Shown: positions 17,079 to 25,467 of the stretch, in pieces | How positions within the stretch are numbered: position 1 is the first letter of the stretch | Layout: each line of letters begins with the position of its first letter | Assembly: GCF_004000985.1 (NCBI RefSeq) | Contig: NZ_BIMH01000019.1 | Coordinates: forward strand, 21,346-85,345 | Origin: Paenibacillus validus NBRC 15382 | GTDB taxonomy: Bacteria > Bacillota > Bacilli > Paenibacillales > NBRC-103111 | DNA length: 64,000 nucleotides | Direction of reading: 5' to 3' | The notes under the pieces: generated by a model | Told to the model about the DNA's origin: nothing | Databases searched by the model: none | The model's input: the letters and a program-made list of their open reading frames with translations, nothing else | Program-made: the position numbers and the translations under genes

Positions 17079-18341
17079 TCACTGTCTTACCTTTAACAGA
17101 CAATCTACTGCGTAAGGCAGGACGGCTACAGTCGGTGGAGCGGAACATTTCATTTTCGCACTTTGAAATGCCTGTTCGATAGACTTCGAGGGATAGAAAA
17201 ACATAGTTTTCAATTGTGACGGATCCAAATGATGCGATATAAAGTAGACATTATGCTTGAGTAAGGCGCGGGCATACATATAAGCTTTCGAAGAATGGTT
17301 ATGGTTGTCAAAGCCGGACTGCTTAAACCGATCGATCACTTCCTGCGGATCTCTTGACTCTATCAATAATTTCCCAAACGATCCTATACCATCCGGACAT
17401 TCAGCAACCAAAATAATCGAGCCGCCGGGTTTCGTTATGATTTCAGCAGATGCGAGAGCTTTTTGCGATTGATGCATGTCAAAATCTTTGGGATATCCTC
17501 CGGGAGAAACAATGGTAATGTCATATAGATGAGGCACTTCCAATTCCCAAGCCTGTCTGCAAATCGTTACTCCGGCTTCATGAGCTTCTTCCAGATCACC
17601 GGCAACAGTAGCTACAATTTCCCCGCGATGATTTTTGACAACATTAACGATGAAATCAACGCCTACGGTTCTCGCGGCCTCGACAGCTTCCTCATGAAAC
17701 CTGTTGTTTTCGGTAATTCCCATAACGGGTTCTTCCGAACGTATTGGAAAAGAATGATGCTGCAGCAGGCTTGTCACGCCGGCTACACCCGGCACGATAC
17801 TTTTTCTGCCGCCGCTAAAACCAGCCGTTTGATGTGGAGTGATAATTCCCGTAATAATCGTCAAATCCGCTTCTACTACCAAACGGTTGACTTCGATGTC
17901 CAAACCTCTTCTTGTTTGCCCGAGGTAAACCAGTTGGGAAGGATCCGATGCGTTGTGATTGACTATTAAAAATCTTTGGAAATTTTCATACCCTACCATC
18001 TCATGGAGTTCTTCATTCGTGTTCGGGCGATGGTTCCCAGTTGCAACAAGCAAAGTAATCGATGTATCCGGGATCCCGCCTTCGTTTAACTCTTTTGTAA
18101 TTTCCTCCACTAATAATTTAGTTGGAGTCGGTCTTGTAATGTCATTGATCACAATGACTGCGTTCTTTTTGCCTGCTGCAAGATCGGCCAAGCGCTCACT
18201 TCCAATCGGGCTGCGGATCGCTTTCCGGACCTCTTCCCTTTCGTCTAATACTTGGGCCAAAGATTTCACAGCCAGCTCAGCGACAGGAACTTCCAACTCA
18301 AAATGCAGTAATCCTTTTCCATAAGGAATTTGATAGATCAT
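17079..18341 (-). CDS. larA: Nickel-dependent 2-hydroxyacid racemase, LarA family
   Basis: A 420-residue LarA homologue. LarA racemises lactate with a nickel-pincer nucleotide covalently held by a lysine. The key residues of Lactobacillus LarA (His108, His174, Lys184, His200) fall here at His104 (ATGNHRP), His170 (PHQTAGF), Lys180 (SGGRKSI) and His196 (QHHSFPI), each offset by exactly four, so the cofactor site looks intact. Substrate-pocket residues were not compared. The cofactor-making genes larB, larC and larE are not in this window. LarA homologues are known to act on other 2-hydroxyacids, and the pairing with two 2-hydroxyacid dehydrogenases supports such a role here. Confidence 0.9.
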   Translation of the reverse strand: MIYQIPYGKGLLHFELEVPVAELAVKSLAQVLDEREEVRKAIRSPIGSERLADLAAGKKNAVIVINDITRPTPTKLLVEEITKELNEGGIPDTSITLLVATGNHRPNTNEELHEMVGYENFQRFLIVNHNASDPSQLVYLGQTRRGLDIEVNRLVVEADLTIITGIITPHQTAGFSGGRKSIVPGVAGVTSLLQHHSFPIRSEEPVMGITENNRFHEEAVEAARTVGVDFIVNVVKNHRGEIVATVAGDLEEAHEAGVTICRQAWELEVPHLYDITIVSPGGYPKDFDMHQSQKALASAEIITKPGGSIILVAECPDGIGSFGKLLIESRDPQEVIDRFKQSGFDNHNHSSKAYMYARALLKHNVYFISHHLDPSQLKTMFFYPSKSIEQAFQSAKMKCSAPPTVAVLPYAVDCLLKVRQ

Positions 18342-18402
18342 CGGTACTTTTCAACTCCCCGGATTATTTGTACTCTATCGCCTCCATTGCTTTCCCCCCA
18401 TT

Positions 18403-19395
18403 TCATTGATCCTTTAGAGTTAGCGCTGATAGATTAACGATATCCTTCTCATCGTAAAATGACCCGTGCTGATGAAAATGATTGATATGGCGGCACGCTT
18501 TATCCAGCACGTTATGCATCGCCTCCACGGTTCCCCCTCCGATGTGCGGCGTGAGCACCATATTGGTCAATGTAGTAAAAGGATGTCCTCGTTCTATCGG
18601 CTCCTGCTCGAACACATCGAGACCGGCACCGAGAATGTGCTCGTCGAGTAAACATCTATACAAGGCCTCCTCATCCACGATCCCGCCTCTGCAGGTATTG
18701 ATGAGAATGGATGCCGGCTTCATTAATTTAAGTTTGTGTTCGTTGATCAAATGGTACGTCTGCTCATTTAGCGGCGTATGCAGGGAGACGACATCGGACT
18801 CAGCCAGAAGCTGGTCCAGCTCCATATAACGAACGTTATTCTGTAACTCCTGTTCGTCGGTCAGACGGTACACATCGAAATAGCGAATATCACAATCAAA
18901 CCCCTGCAATAGCTTAGCGACCTCCTTTCCAATGGCACCAAAACCAACCAAGCCCACTTTTTTGTGAGACAGCTCATAGGAGCGATCCCGCAGTTCTGTC
19001 TTTAACCAGCTGCCCTTGTTTACAATTTCGTTATGGGCGATATTCATTTGCTTGAAGACCATCATCATCAAAGCAACGGCATGTTCCGCCACCGACCGGG
19101 CATTTCCCCCCTTTGTCATACTTACGGGAATCCCTCTGTTCGAAGCGGTTTCAAGATCAATGTTGTTTACACCGGCACCTAATTTTTGAATAAACCGGCA
19201 GGTTTCGGCTTGTTCCATCCATTCCTTAGAAATGCCTCTTGTAAAAGTAATGAGTACGTTAGCCGAAGAAATATGGTTGTGCACGTCGCGGTCATTTTCA
19301 CAAAACACGATTTCAAAATCGGCGTGCAGCTTACTTCGAATTAAACTTTTCATGCGATCAGAAATTTTATCGAGCGAGACCACTTTGGCCTTCAT
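18403..19395 (-). CDS. D-isomer-specific 2-hydroxyacid dehydrogenase (copy 2)
   Basis: A second NAD(P)-dependent 2-hydroxyacid dehydrogenase, about 330 residues. It has the Rossmann motif VGLVGFGAIGKEVAKLL, the catalytic Arg in INTCRGGIVD, the Glu in LDVFEQEPIE and the His in LTPHIGGGT. The ATG at 19395 is chosen because the upstream GTG at 19407 abuts the AAGGAG site. It directly precedes larA (61 bp), so the racemase product is its natural substrate. An unusual 17-bp direct repeat and a cre-like site lie just upstream. Confidence 0.9.
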   Translation of the reverse strand: MKAKVVSLDKISDRMKSLIRSKLHADFEIVFCENDRDVHNHISSANVLITFTRGISKEWMEQAETCRFIQKLGAGVNNIDLETASNRGIPVSMTKGGNARSVAEHAVALMMMVFKQMNIAHNEIVNKGSWLKTELRDRSYELSHKKVGLVGFGAIGKEVAKLLQGFDCDIRYFDVYRLTDEQELQNNVRYMELDQLLAESDVVSLHTPLNEQTYHLINEHKLKLMKPASILINTCRGGIVDEEALYRCLLDEHILGAGLDVFEQEPIERGHPFTTLTNMVLTPHIGGGTVEAMHNVLDKACRHINHFHQHGSFYDEKDIVNLSALTLKDQ

Positions 19396-19465
19396 CTTTC
19401 CCGTCACTCCTTCGTTGACTGGCGGATAAAATAAAAATAGTCCTCACTGCGCTGGCAGTTGAACT

Positions 19466-19504
19466 ATCTTTATTGAAAAAAAATCTTTATTGAAAACGTT
19501 ATTG
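19466..19504. promoter_or_regulatory. Direct repeat with an overlapping cre-like site
   Basis: ATCTTTATTGAAAA occurs twice, at 19466-19479 and 19483-19496, a 17-bp period. The second copy runs into TTGAAAACGTTATTG (19490-19504), which fits the cre consensus at 13 of 15 positions. The block spans the end of the TcuA-like gene and the leader of the next dehydrogenase gene. It may be an internal regulatory site. Confidence 0.4.
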
Positions 19505-21013
19505 GTTAACGATATCTTTCGTTTTTCCCCTTACATAACGGCTTGCGGAGGCTCCCGCGAATTTGCCGAAAACGGCACCTGACATCAGGCCGGATCCGCC
19601 GGGATAATTTTCATAGAATAAACCGCCAACCATTTCACCTGCTGCATAGAGCCCGGAAATAGGTGCACCCTCTTTGTCCAGCACCTCGCCGGTCGGATTC
19701 ACATGCACACCGCCAAAGGTAAATGTAATGCCGCAAGTAACGGGAAACGCATAGAAAGGTCCCTGGTCCATACGCAGCGCCCAATTAGATTTCGGGGGCG
19801 TAATGCCCTTTGTTCCTTTACCGTCCTTCACTGTAGGATTATAATCGCCTTCCTGCACGGCTTGATTGTATGCCTCGATCGTTTGGAGGAATTGCTCCTT
19901 ATCTATTTTAATAAGGTCCGCTAATTGTTCCAGGCTATCCGCTTTAAAGAAGGTGGCTTCCTCTAGGAAATACTCCTTGCGAAGCATGGGGTGCACCTGC
20001 GCATCGAAAATCTGATAGGCCATGTGGCCCGGCTGTTTTAAGACTTCCCGTCCATATTTCGCATACGTATAGTTTCTAAAATCCGCGCCCTCATCCACGA
20101 ATCTATTCCCCTCATTATTAAAGATGAGTCCTAGCGGAAAAGAGGACTTTTTGAAGATGTCTCCCGGCTTCGTGAAATCTCCTACTTTAGGTGCGTTAAG
20201 GTCAGTTCCGATCGAATGACATCCAGACCAGTCGCCGTAAGCCTGAGCTCCGGCTTCTAACGCTATCTTAAGCCCGTCTCCAGTATTATATTCGGAGCCT
20301 CTGACAATTGCTGCATCCCATTGGGAGCCAAGATGCTCGGAACGCATCGTTTGGTTTGCCTCAAATCCGCCGCAGGCCAAAATAACACTACCCGTACGCA
20401 CCGTTACAATGCCTTCCGGTTGTTCGATTTGAATGGCTGTTACTTGATGATTTTCCATCTCCAGCTTGATGGCACGTGATTCGTACCACACATCGATTCC
20501 GAGCTCTGCCACGCGCTCGTTCAATTGGGCAACAAGTCCCACGCCTTTATTTTTGGTTTTCAACGGAAGGCCGCCCCAGAAGTGTGTTTTGCCATCTTTC
20601 TCAAAAGATTGATTTTCGTTAAGCTCGAAAATTACTCCATTTTCGTACAGCCATTTAATCACTTTCATGGATTGGGATACTAGTTGTTTGGCTAATTGGG
20701 GATCACTTTTTCCTTCTGTTACCCTCATCAAATCATTGTAATAATCTTCTTCATTGTAGACAGGCATATAAATTCTCGCTGCTTCTTCATCCGTTATTCC
20801 GGGAAGCACCTCCCTCAGTTCCTCCAGATCACGATAGGCAGTACGTATAGCACCATCCGTGAAAAAGGAATTACCTCCCCGCTTTTGAATCGGACCCTTT
20901 TCAAGTATCAATACTTTCGATCCATTTTCTTTAGCTGATATACCGGCACATAATGCGGCATTCCCTGCCCCTACAACAACCACATCGTAAGTTAAAAATT
21001 TTTCATCGGCCAT
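19499..21013 (-). CDS. FAD-dependent dehydrogenase, TcuA (tricarballylate dehydrogenase)-like
   Basis: A 504-residue flavoprotein of the fumarate reductase/succinate dehydrogenase superfamily. The FAD-binding motif DVVVVGAGNAALCAGISAKE is at the N-terminus and the ADP-contacting acid is in VLILEKG. Further blocks are RGGNSFFTDGAIRTAYRDL, VILACGGFEANQTMR, NNEGNRFVDEGADFRNYTYA and GLYAAGEMVGGLFYENYPGG. These match my memory of tricarballylate dehydrogenase TcuA, which oxidises tricarballylate to cis-aconitate. No TcuB (iron-sulfur/haem partner) is nearby. ATG at 21013 is preferred because GGAGG sits 8 bases upstream. It is the first gene of the cluster, behind a 150-bp AT-rich leader with a long dyad. 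Confidence 0.82.
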   Translation of the reverse strand: MADEKFLTYDVVVVGAGNAALCAGISAKENGSKVLILEKGPIQKRGGNSFFTDGAIRTAYRDLEELREVLPGITDEEAARIYMPVYNEEDYYNDLMRVTEGKSDPQLAKQLVSQSMKVIKWLYENGVIFELNENQSFEKDGKTHFWGGLPLKTKNKGVGLVAQLNERVAELGIDVWYESRAIKLEMENHQVTAIQIEQPEGIVTVRTGSVILACGGFEANQTMRSEHLGSQWDAAIVRGSEYNTGDGLKIALEAGAQAYGDWSGCHSIGTDLNAPKVGDFTKPGDIFKKSSFPLGLIFNNEGNRFVDEGADFRNYTYAKYGREVLKQPGHMAYQIFDAQVHPMLRKEYFLEEATFFKADSLEQLADLIKIDKEQFLQTIEAYNQAVQEGDYNPTVKDGKGTKGITPPKSNWALRMDQGPFYAFPVTCGITFTFGGVHVNPTGEVLDKEGAPISGLYAAGEMVGGLFYENYPGGSGLMSGAVFGKFAGASASRYVRGKTKDIVNQ

Positions 21014-21094
21014 ATTTTTAACCTCCACAGTAGGAATAAGTTTATCTGCTTATAAGTGTAATACGGGCATAATCATAATCCAAATATTTAGTTT

Positions 21095-21126
21095 TTATGA
21101 TTTAGTATAAGTAATTTTTATCATAA
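21095..21126 (-). promoter_or_regulatory. AT-rich dyad upstream of the carboxylate cluster
   Basis: TTATGAT (21095-21101) and ATCATAA (21120-21126) form a 7-bp inverted repeat separated by 18 bp, 82-113 bp upstream of the first cluster gene. The position and AT-rich spacing are typical of LysR activator sites. Function is inference. Confidence 0.4.
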
Positions 21127-21171
21127 GGGTAGAAATAAAAGCTGTATCATTTTCATTTTGCAAAACAAATA

Positions 21172-21193
21172 AGCCCGCCATGGCTGGCAGGCT
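21172..21193 (-). terminator. Intrinsic terminator after the HlyD-like gene
   Basis: On the minus strand the stem AGCCTGCCA/TGGCGGGCT (one G-T pair) with a GCCA loop is followed by TTATTTGTTTT. It lies directly after the HlyD-like stop and insulates the cluster promoter. Confidence 0.7.
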
Positions 21194-21198
21194 AGACC

Positions 21199-22503
21199 CT
21201 ATTGTATATAGCCTATTCCAACCGGGATAGCAGAAACACGACTAATTAATGGAGTCACAGCAATTTTCTGTTGATCTCTTAGCGAGTCAGGTACATTTAC
21301 GATAACCAGACTACCTGCTTCAAGTCCCTTTTTCACTTCGATAAAAGCCTCATTTTTGATGCCTGTCTCAATAGGAGTTCGGACTGCCCTTGTTCCTTGT
21401 GCCGTCCATACATAGCTTGTTCCGTCGTCGTTTTGCTTCACGGCGGCGTAAGGTACTTGCAAAGCGGATTCAGTTCGGCCGCTTACAAAGTTAACATCCA
21501 CCTTGTATCCGGGAAGCAGCTTAGCGGTGCTTTCGTCCAAGGACAATGTGACAGCGACGACAGCTTTTTTGCCCTGGTTATCTTGAGACGCCTTGGCAAT
21601 AGGGGTCATTTTGATGACGCGTGCCTTGTATTGCTCTTCACCAAGAGCAGAGCCCTCAATAACGGCTGCTTGATTCATAAAGATTTGAGATATTTGTACT
21701 TCCTTAACATCGGATATGATCTCTATTTGTGAAAGATCCGCTAAGGTCAGCAGCTCCCTGCCCCTTTCTACAATTTGACCCTCCTGTACTGTCAAATCTA
21801 TAACGGTTCCACTCCTATTGGATACAACCTGCATATTCAAAAGATCCTTTTCCAGTTGTTCCTGTTGAAGTTGAATCTCTTTTACTTTCGCGTCGTACTT
21901 AGTTCTGTCTATCAGGCTTGGTCCTTGTTGTATTAAGGCAAGATTATTTGGGGCGGCATTTAAAGCAGATTGGGCCAGCTTCATTTCATCTTCTTTTTGC
22001 TGTAATTGCGTGTTAAGTGCTGTACCTGTATCATAATCATTCCTCAATTTATTCCATTCCCTTGTTATCATAGCTAATTTTATTTCTCCCTGATGAATGC
22101 TCTCTTCTTGTAGTTTCACTTCCTCCGGCTTTGGTCCTTCCTGCATTTTATTCCAATCAGCCTGCACTTGCTCGAGCTGAAGTTCGAGCTGCTGCAGCTT
22201 GAACTGGGTATCGGAAGGATCAATCTCTGCAAGCACTTGCTTCTCTCTTACTTTATCCCCGGCCTTTATGTATACATGAAGCAGTTTTCCATTTGTCCGG
22301 GCATAAAACTTACGCTCATCTTTCGGCTTCACCTTGCCGGTTGCCTGGACGTATTGGACCAGATCTGCCTGTGTAACGGATATTACTTTCACTTCCTCTC
22401 CTTTACTAAACATGTACAAGACTCCGCTAGCCGAAATTAACAGGACGGCCAGCAACCGGCCCAAACCATCCGAATCGCCGTCATCCGCTTCCTCTAATGA
22501 CAA
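21199..22503 (-). CDS. HlyD/RND-type membrane fusion (efflux adaptor) protein
   Basis: A 434-residue membrane-anchored adaptor. A single N-terminal helix (LLAVLLISASGVLYMF) is followed by a barrel-sandwich half (FYARTNGKLLHVYIKAGDKV, EKQVLAEIDPSDTQFKLQQL), a long coiled coil rich in Gln, Glu and Lys (about residues 100-215), then the returning barrel segment (VVSNRSGTVIDLTVQEGQIV) and a C-terminal domain (LQVPYAAVKQNDDGTSYVWT). It normally works with an ABC permease/ATPase such as MacB, but none is present. The start is uncertain: TTG at 22503 has AAAGG 7 bases upstream but gives an acidic N-terminus before the helix, so the true 5' end may be damaged. Confidence 0.82.
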   Translation of the reverse strand: MSLEEADDGDSDGLGRLLAVLLISASGVLYMFSKGEEVKVISVTQADLVQYVQATGKVKPKDERKFYARTNGKLLHVYIKAGDKVREKQVLAEIDPSDTQFKLQQLELQLEQVQADWNKMQEGPKPEEVKLQEESIHQGEIKLAMITREWNKLRNDYDTGTALNTQLQQKEDEMKLAQSALNAAPNNLALIQQGPSLIDRTKYDAKVKEIQLQQEQLEKDLLNMQVVSNRSGTVIDLTVQEGQIVERGRELLTLADLSQIEIISDVKEVQISQIFMNQAAVIEGSALGEEQYKARVIKMTPIAKASQDNQGKKAVVAVTLSLDESTAKLLPGYKVDVNFVSGRTESALQVPYAAVKQNDDGTSYVWTAQGTRAVRTPIETGIKNEAFIEVKKGLEAGSLVIVNVPDSLRDQQKIAVTPLISRVSAIPVGIGYIQ

Positions 22504-22592
22504 GGGGATGCCTTTATCATAAAACGAATTCTCGAATCCGGATTATTTTATCCCATAATTTGATACAAACCGTATGAGAAAGATACGTGAAA

Positions 22593-22615
22593 AAAGCCTG
22601 ATAAAATCAGGCTTT
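22593..22615. terminator. Bidirectional intrinsic terminator hairpin
   Basis: A perfect 10-bp stem AAAGCCTGAT/ATCAGGCTTT with an AAA loop is flanked by A5 on one side and T7 on the other, so it can work in both directions. No intact gene immediately reads into it, which suggests a lost gene nearby. Confidence 0.65.
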
Positions 22616-22856
22616 TTTTGCATAGTTATTGAGAGTTTTAGGCCTGCAAAACTAACTTATCCCTCTCAATCGCATAATGATTGCGAAATCCTCCAAGTGC
22701 TCAACAATGGGTTATGCAGAATCTACTTCTAGCTTGCTTCCACTTCTCTTTTCCCGAATTAGGATATTATAGCTAAAAATAAATATCATTATTAGATATA
22801 TTGAACAATGACTTTCCTTTGACCCAACCCTTATAATTTGGATAAAAAATACGAGA

Positions 22857-22873
22857 TGTAACGAAACATTACA
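22857..22873 (+). promoter_or_regulatory. Dyad TGTAA-N7-TTACA upstream of the amidohydrolase gene
   Basis: A 5-bp inverted repeat spaced by seven bases lies about 25 bp downstream of the TATAAT near 22832 and 67 bp before the start codon. A repressor or activator site is possible. The match is short, so confidence is low. Confidence 0.3.
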
Positions 22874-22939
22874 CCAAACTAAAGATCAGGCCGGCAAACG
22901 CGTGTGGCGCTGTGCCAAGGGTCACTGGGAGGAACCGTT

Positions 22940-24226
22940 ATGGAGGGTAAAGTCACATTCTCGCTGCATGACAAATGCGAAATCATAGAAAGCATTACTG
23001 AAGAAATCGAAGAATTCATGCTCTGGATGGGTTCTTTTGGAAAGCAGGAAGAAGGGGGCGTCACGCGCCTGTTGTACTCGGAAGCTTGGCGGGATGCCCA
23101 GCTTGCTTTAGCTGCTGCAATGGAACAAGCAGGTTTGGAGGCTTCCTTCGATTGGGTAGGCAATCTGTTTGGAAAACTGCCGGGAACGGAAACGAACAAG
23201 ACGTCGATTATGACGGGCTCGCATGTGGATACTGTCAAAAACGGCGGGATGTACGATGGCACCTTCGGTATTGCGGCAGGCGTGATTGCCCTGAAATTTT
23301 TGAAGCAACATTTCGGCATGCCGAAGCGGAGTCTGGAGGTCGTTTCCTTGTGCGAAGAAGAAGGGAGCCGGTTTCCGATGACCTACTGGGGCTCGGGGAG
23401 CATTACGGGCCGCAGACATGTTGAAGAAATCGCCTTATTGACCGATGAGAACGGCATTTCTTTTCGCGAAGCGATGGAAGCTGCAGGCTTCGGTTCCGGT
23501 ACGTTACGGGACAGCCGCCGTCAAGATATCGGCGCGTTTATTGAACTTCATGTGGAGCAAGGCATCGTTCTGGAAAGAAAGAACTTGAATATCGGGATTG
23601 TCGAGGCCATTGTGGGACAAAGACGCTACACGATCGAAGTAACGGGAGAAGCGAACCATGCCGGGACTACGCCTATGATGTGGAGAAAGGATGCTTTGGG
23701 CGGAGCTAGCGGGATGACTCAATATTTGCTGAATGCCGCAAGGGAACAGGGAGCGCCTTTGGTGGCGACGGTAGGCCGGTTTGAGGTCAAGCCCAATGTT
23801 GCGAATGTGATACCGGAGAAGGTCATTTTTACAGTAGATGTACGGCATCCGGATGCCACCGTTTTAGAAACGTTTTGTCATCGGTTTTTAACGGAATTCA
23901 GAAAAATTGCTGAAGAGCAGGAGCTTCATGTCCAAACCCATTTATGGATGAATGCTTCGCCCGTAAACATGGACAAAGGGTTGTCTGCAAAGATTGAGCG
24001 GATTTGCAAAAGCCATGATATTTCTCACCTTAGCATGGCCAGTGGCGCAGGACACGATGCTCAAATGTTTCAACACATCTGTCCGTCGGCCCTTATTTTT
24101 GTTCCAAGCCATTTGGGGATCAGCCATTCCCCACAAGAATACACGTCTCCCGCAGATTTGGCCGTCGGCACCGCCGTGTTGATCGAATTATTATATCTGC
24201 TGGGCTATAAGGAGGAGGAAATATGA
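22940..24226 (+). CDS. allC: M20 family Zn-dependent amidohydrolase (allantoate amidohydrolase / carbamoylase type)
   Basis: A 428-residue metallopeptidase-fold amidohydrolase. The metal-site motifs are IMTGSHVDTVKNGGMYDG (His, Asp), SLCEEEGSRFPMTYWGSG (catalytic Glu and metal Glu), IELHVEQGIVLE (His) and the C-terminal ASGAGHDAQMFQHICPSALI plus LGISHSPQEYT. A dimerisation insert lies between. Allantoate amidohydrolase and N-carbamoyl-L-amino acid hydrolases share this pattern. The next gene encodes a ureidoglycine-type aminotransferase overlapping it by 4 bp, the same pair as pucF-pucG in Bacillus subtilis, which favours allantoate. The ATG at 22940 has GGGAGG 7 bases upstream. Confidence 0.85.
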   Translation: MEGKVTFSLHDKCEIIESITEEIEEFMLWMGSFGKQEEGGVTRLLYSEAWRDAQLALAAAMEQAGLEASFDWVGNLFGKLPGTETNKTSIMTGSHVDTVKNGGMYDGTFGIAAGVIALKFLKQHFGMPKRSLEVVSLCEEEGSRFPMTYWGSGSITGRRHVEEIALLTDENGISFREAMEAAGFGSGTLRDSRRQDIGAFIELHVEQGIVLERKNLNIGIVEAIVGQRRYTIEVTGEANHAGTTPMMWRKDALGGASGMTQYLLNAAREQGAPLVATVGRFEVKPNVANVIPEKVIFTVDVRHPDATVLETFCHRFLTEFRKIAEEQELHVQTHLWMNASPVNMDKGLSAKIERICKSHDISHLSMASGAGHDAQMFQHICPSALIFVPSHLGISHSPQEYTSPADLAVGTAVLIELLYLLGYKEEEI

Positions 24227-25467
24227 AAATGTATAAGGATTTGTCCCCGTCCCTGCGTACGATCATGACACCCGGTCCTGTGGAAGTGGACCCCAGGGTT
24301 CTCAGAGCAATGTCCTTTCCGATCCTGGGCCAATTTGATCCTGAATTCACCGATTTAATGAACGAGACGATGGGGATGCTTCGTCAGGTGTTTCAAACCT
24401 CCAATCAGTGGGCATATCCCGTTGACGGGACCTCCCGCTCGGGAATTGAAGCGGCATTAACCAGTTTAATTGAACCCGGGGATAAAGTGCTTATACCGAT
24501 TTACGGACGATTCGGGTATTTGCTTATGGAAATTGCCGAGCGCTGCGGCGCGGAAATAGCGACTCTGGAAACGGAATGGGGAAGCGTATTCGATCCGGAA
24601 GAAGTGATACGGGCCATTCACCGGGAAAAGCCGAAGCTCGTTGCGATCGTGCACGGTGAAACCTCTACGGGACGTATGCAGCCGCTTGCGGACATTGGTA
24701 AGGTGTGCAGGGAACTCGATATTTTGCTGGTCGTTGATGCTGTGGCCACGATTGGGGGAACACCGGTTGAGACCGACGCCTGGGGGCTTGATGTGGTCAT
24801 CGGAGGAACGCAAAAATGTCTTTCCGTGCCTTCGGGCATGTCCCCGCTCACCTATAACAGCCGTGCGGAAGCGAAAATTTTACGAAGAAAAACAATCGAG
24901 AAAGGGTTACGCGATCCGATGTCCCAGACCCTTTCGGCAGGAACTGCGATTCGAAGCAATTATTTCGATTTGAGCCAGCTCCAGGATTATTGGAGCCCCG
25001 CCCGATTGAATCACCATACGGAAGCGACATCCATGCTTTACGCACTCAGGGAAGGGTTAAGAATTGTTTTGGAAGAAGGCCTGGAAGTTCGTTTTGCGAG
25101 ACATGCACTAAACGAGAAGGCTTTAATGGCAGGAATTCAAAGCATGGGGCTGCAGCTGTACGGAGACCCGAAATGCAAATTGCCTATGGTTACCTGTATC
25201 CGGATTCCTGAAGGTATCGATGGCGAAGCGGTGAGAGCCATGCTGCTGGAGCAGTTCGGAATTGAAATTGCCAGCTCTTTCGGCCCGTTAAAGGGGAAAA
25301 TATGGCGGATCGGTACGATGGGATTTAGCTGCAGAAAGAAAAATGTGCTGCATCTGCTCGGCGCTTTAGAGGCCGTCATGATCTGCTTCGGTGTGCCAAT
25401 CCATGCAGCTGCAGGCGTTCAGGCGGCACTCCAGGTTTATCGGGAAGGAGAGGTTCCTGTTGAATAA
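24223..25467 (+). CDS. pucG: PLP aminotransferase, (S)-ureidoglycine-glyoxylate type (PucG-like)
   Basis: A 414-residue class V aminotransferase. It opens with the family motif IMTPGPVEVDPRVLRAMS. The PLP-binding Asp is in LLVVDAVATIGGTP near 172 and the Schiff-base Lys is Lys198 in VIGGTQKCLSVPSG. PucG transfers the amino group of (S)-ureidoglycine to glyoxylate, giving glycine and oxalurate; close relatives are alanine- or serine-glyoxylate aminotransferases. Placement directly after an allantoate amidohydrolase-like gene (ATGA overlap) favours ureidoglycine. The C-terminus overlaps the start of the next gene, so the three are translationally coupled. Confidence 0.85.
   Translation: MKMYKDLSPSLRTIMTPGPVEVDPRVLRAMSFPILGQFDPEFTDLMNETMGMLRQVFQTSNQWAYPVDGTSRSGIEAALTSLIEPGDKVLIPIYGRFGYLLMEIAERCGAEIATLETEWGSVFDPEEVIRAIHREKPKLVAIVHGETSTGRMQPLADIGKVCRELDILLVVDAVATIGGTPVETDAWGLDVVIGGTQKCLSVPSGMSPLTYNSRAEAKILRRKTIEKGLRDPMSQTLSAGTAIRSNYFDLSQLQDYWSPARLNHHTEATSMLYALREGLRIVLEEGLEVRFARHALNEKALMAGIQSMGLQLYGDPKCKLPMVTCIRIPEGIDGEAVRAMLLEQFGIEIASSFGPLKGKIWRIGTMGFSCRKKNVLHLLGALEAVMICFGVPIHAAAGVQAALQVYREGEVPVE

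Larger units (their letters stand above)
22504..22939. other. Gene-free stretch upstream of the ureide genes
   Basis: This 435-bp AT-rich stretch holds no convincing gene. It contains a bidirectional terminator-like hairpin (22593-22615), a good -10 sequence TATAAT near 22832 with a poor -35, and a short dyad (22857-22873). These suit a promoter region for the plus-strand gene at 22940. Confidence 0.6.
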
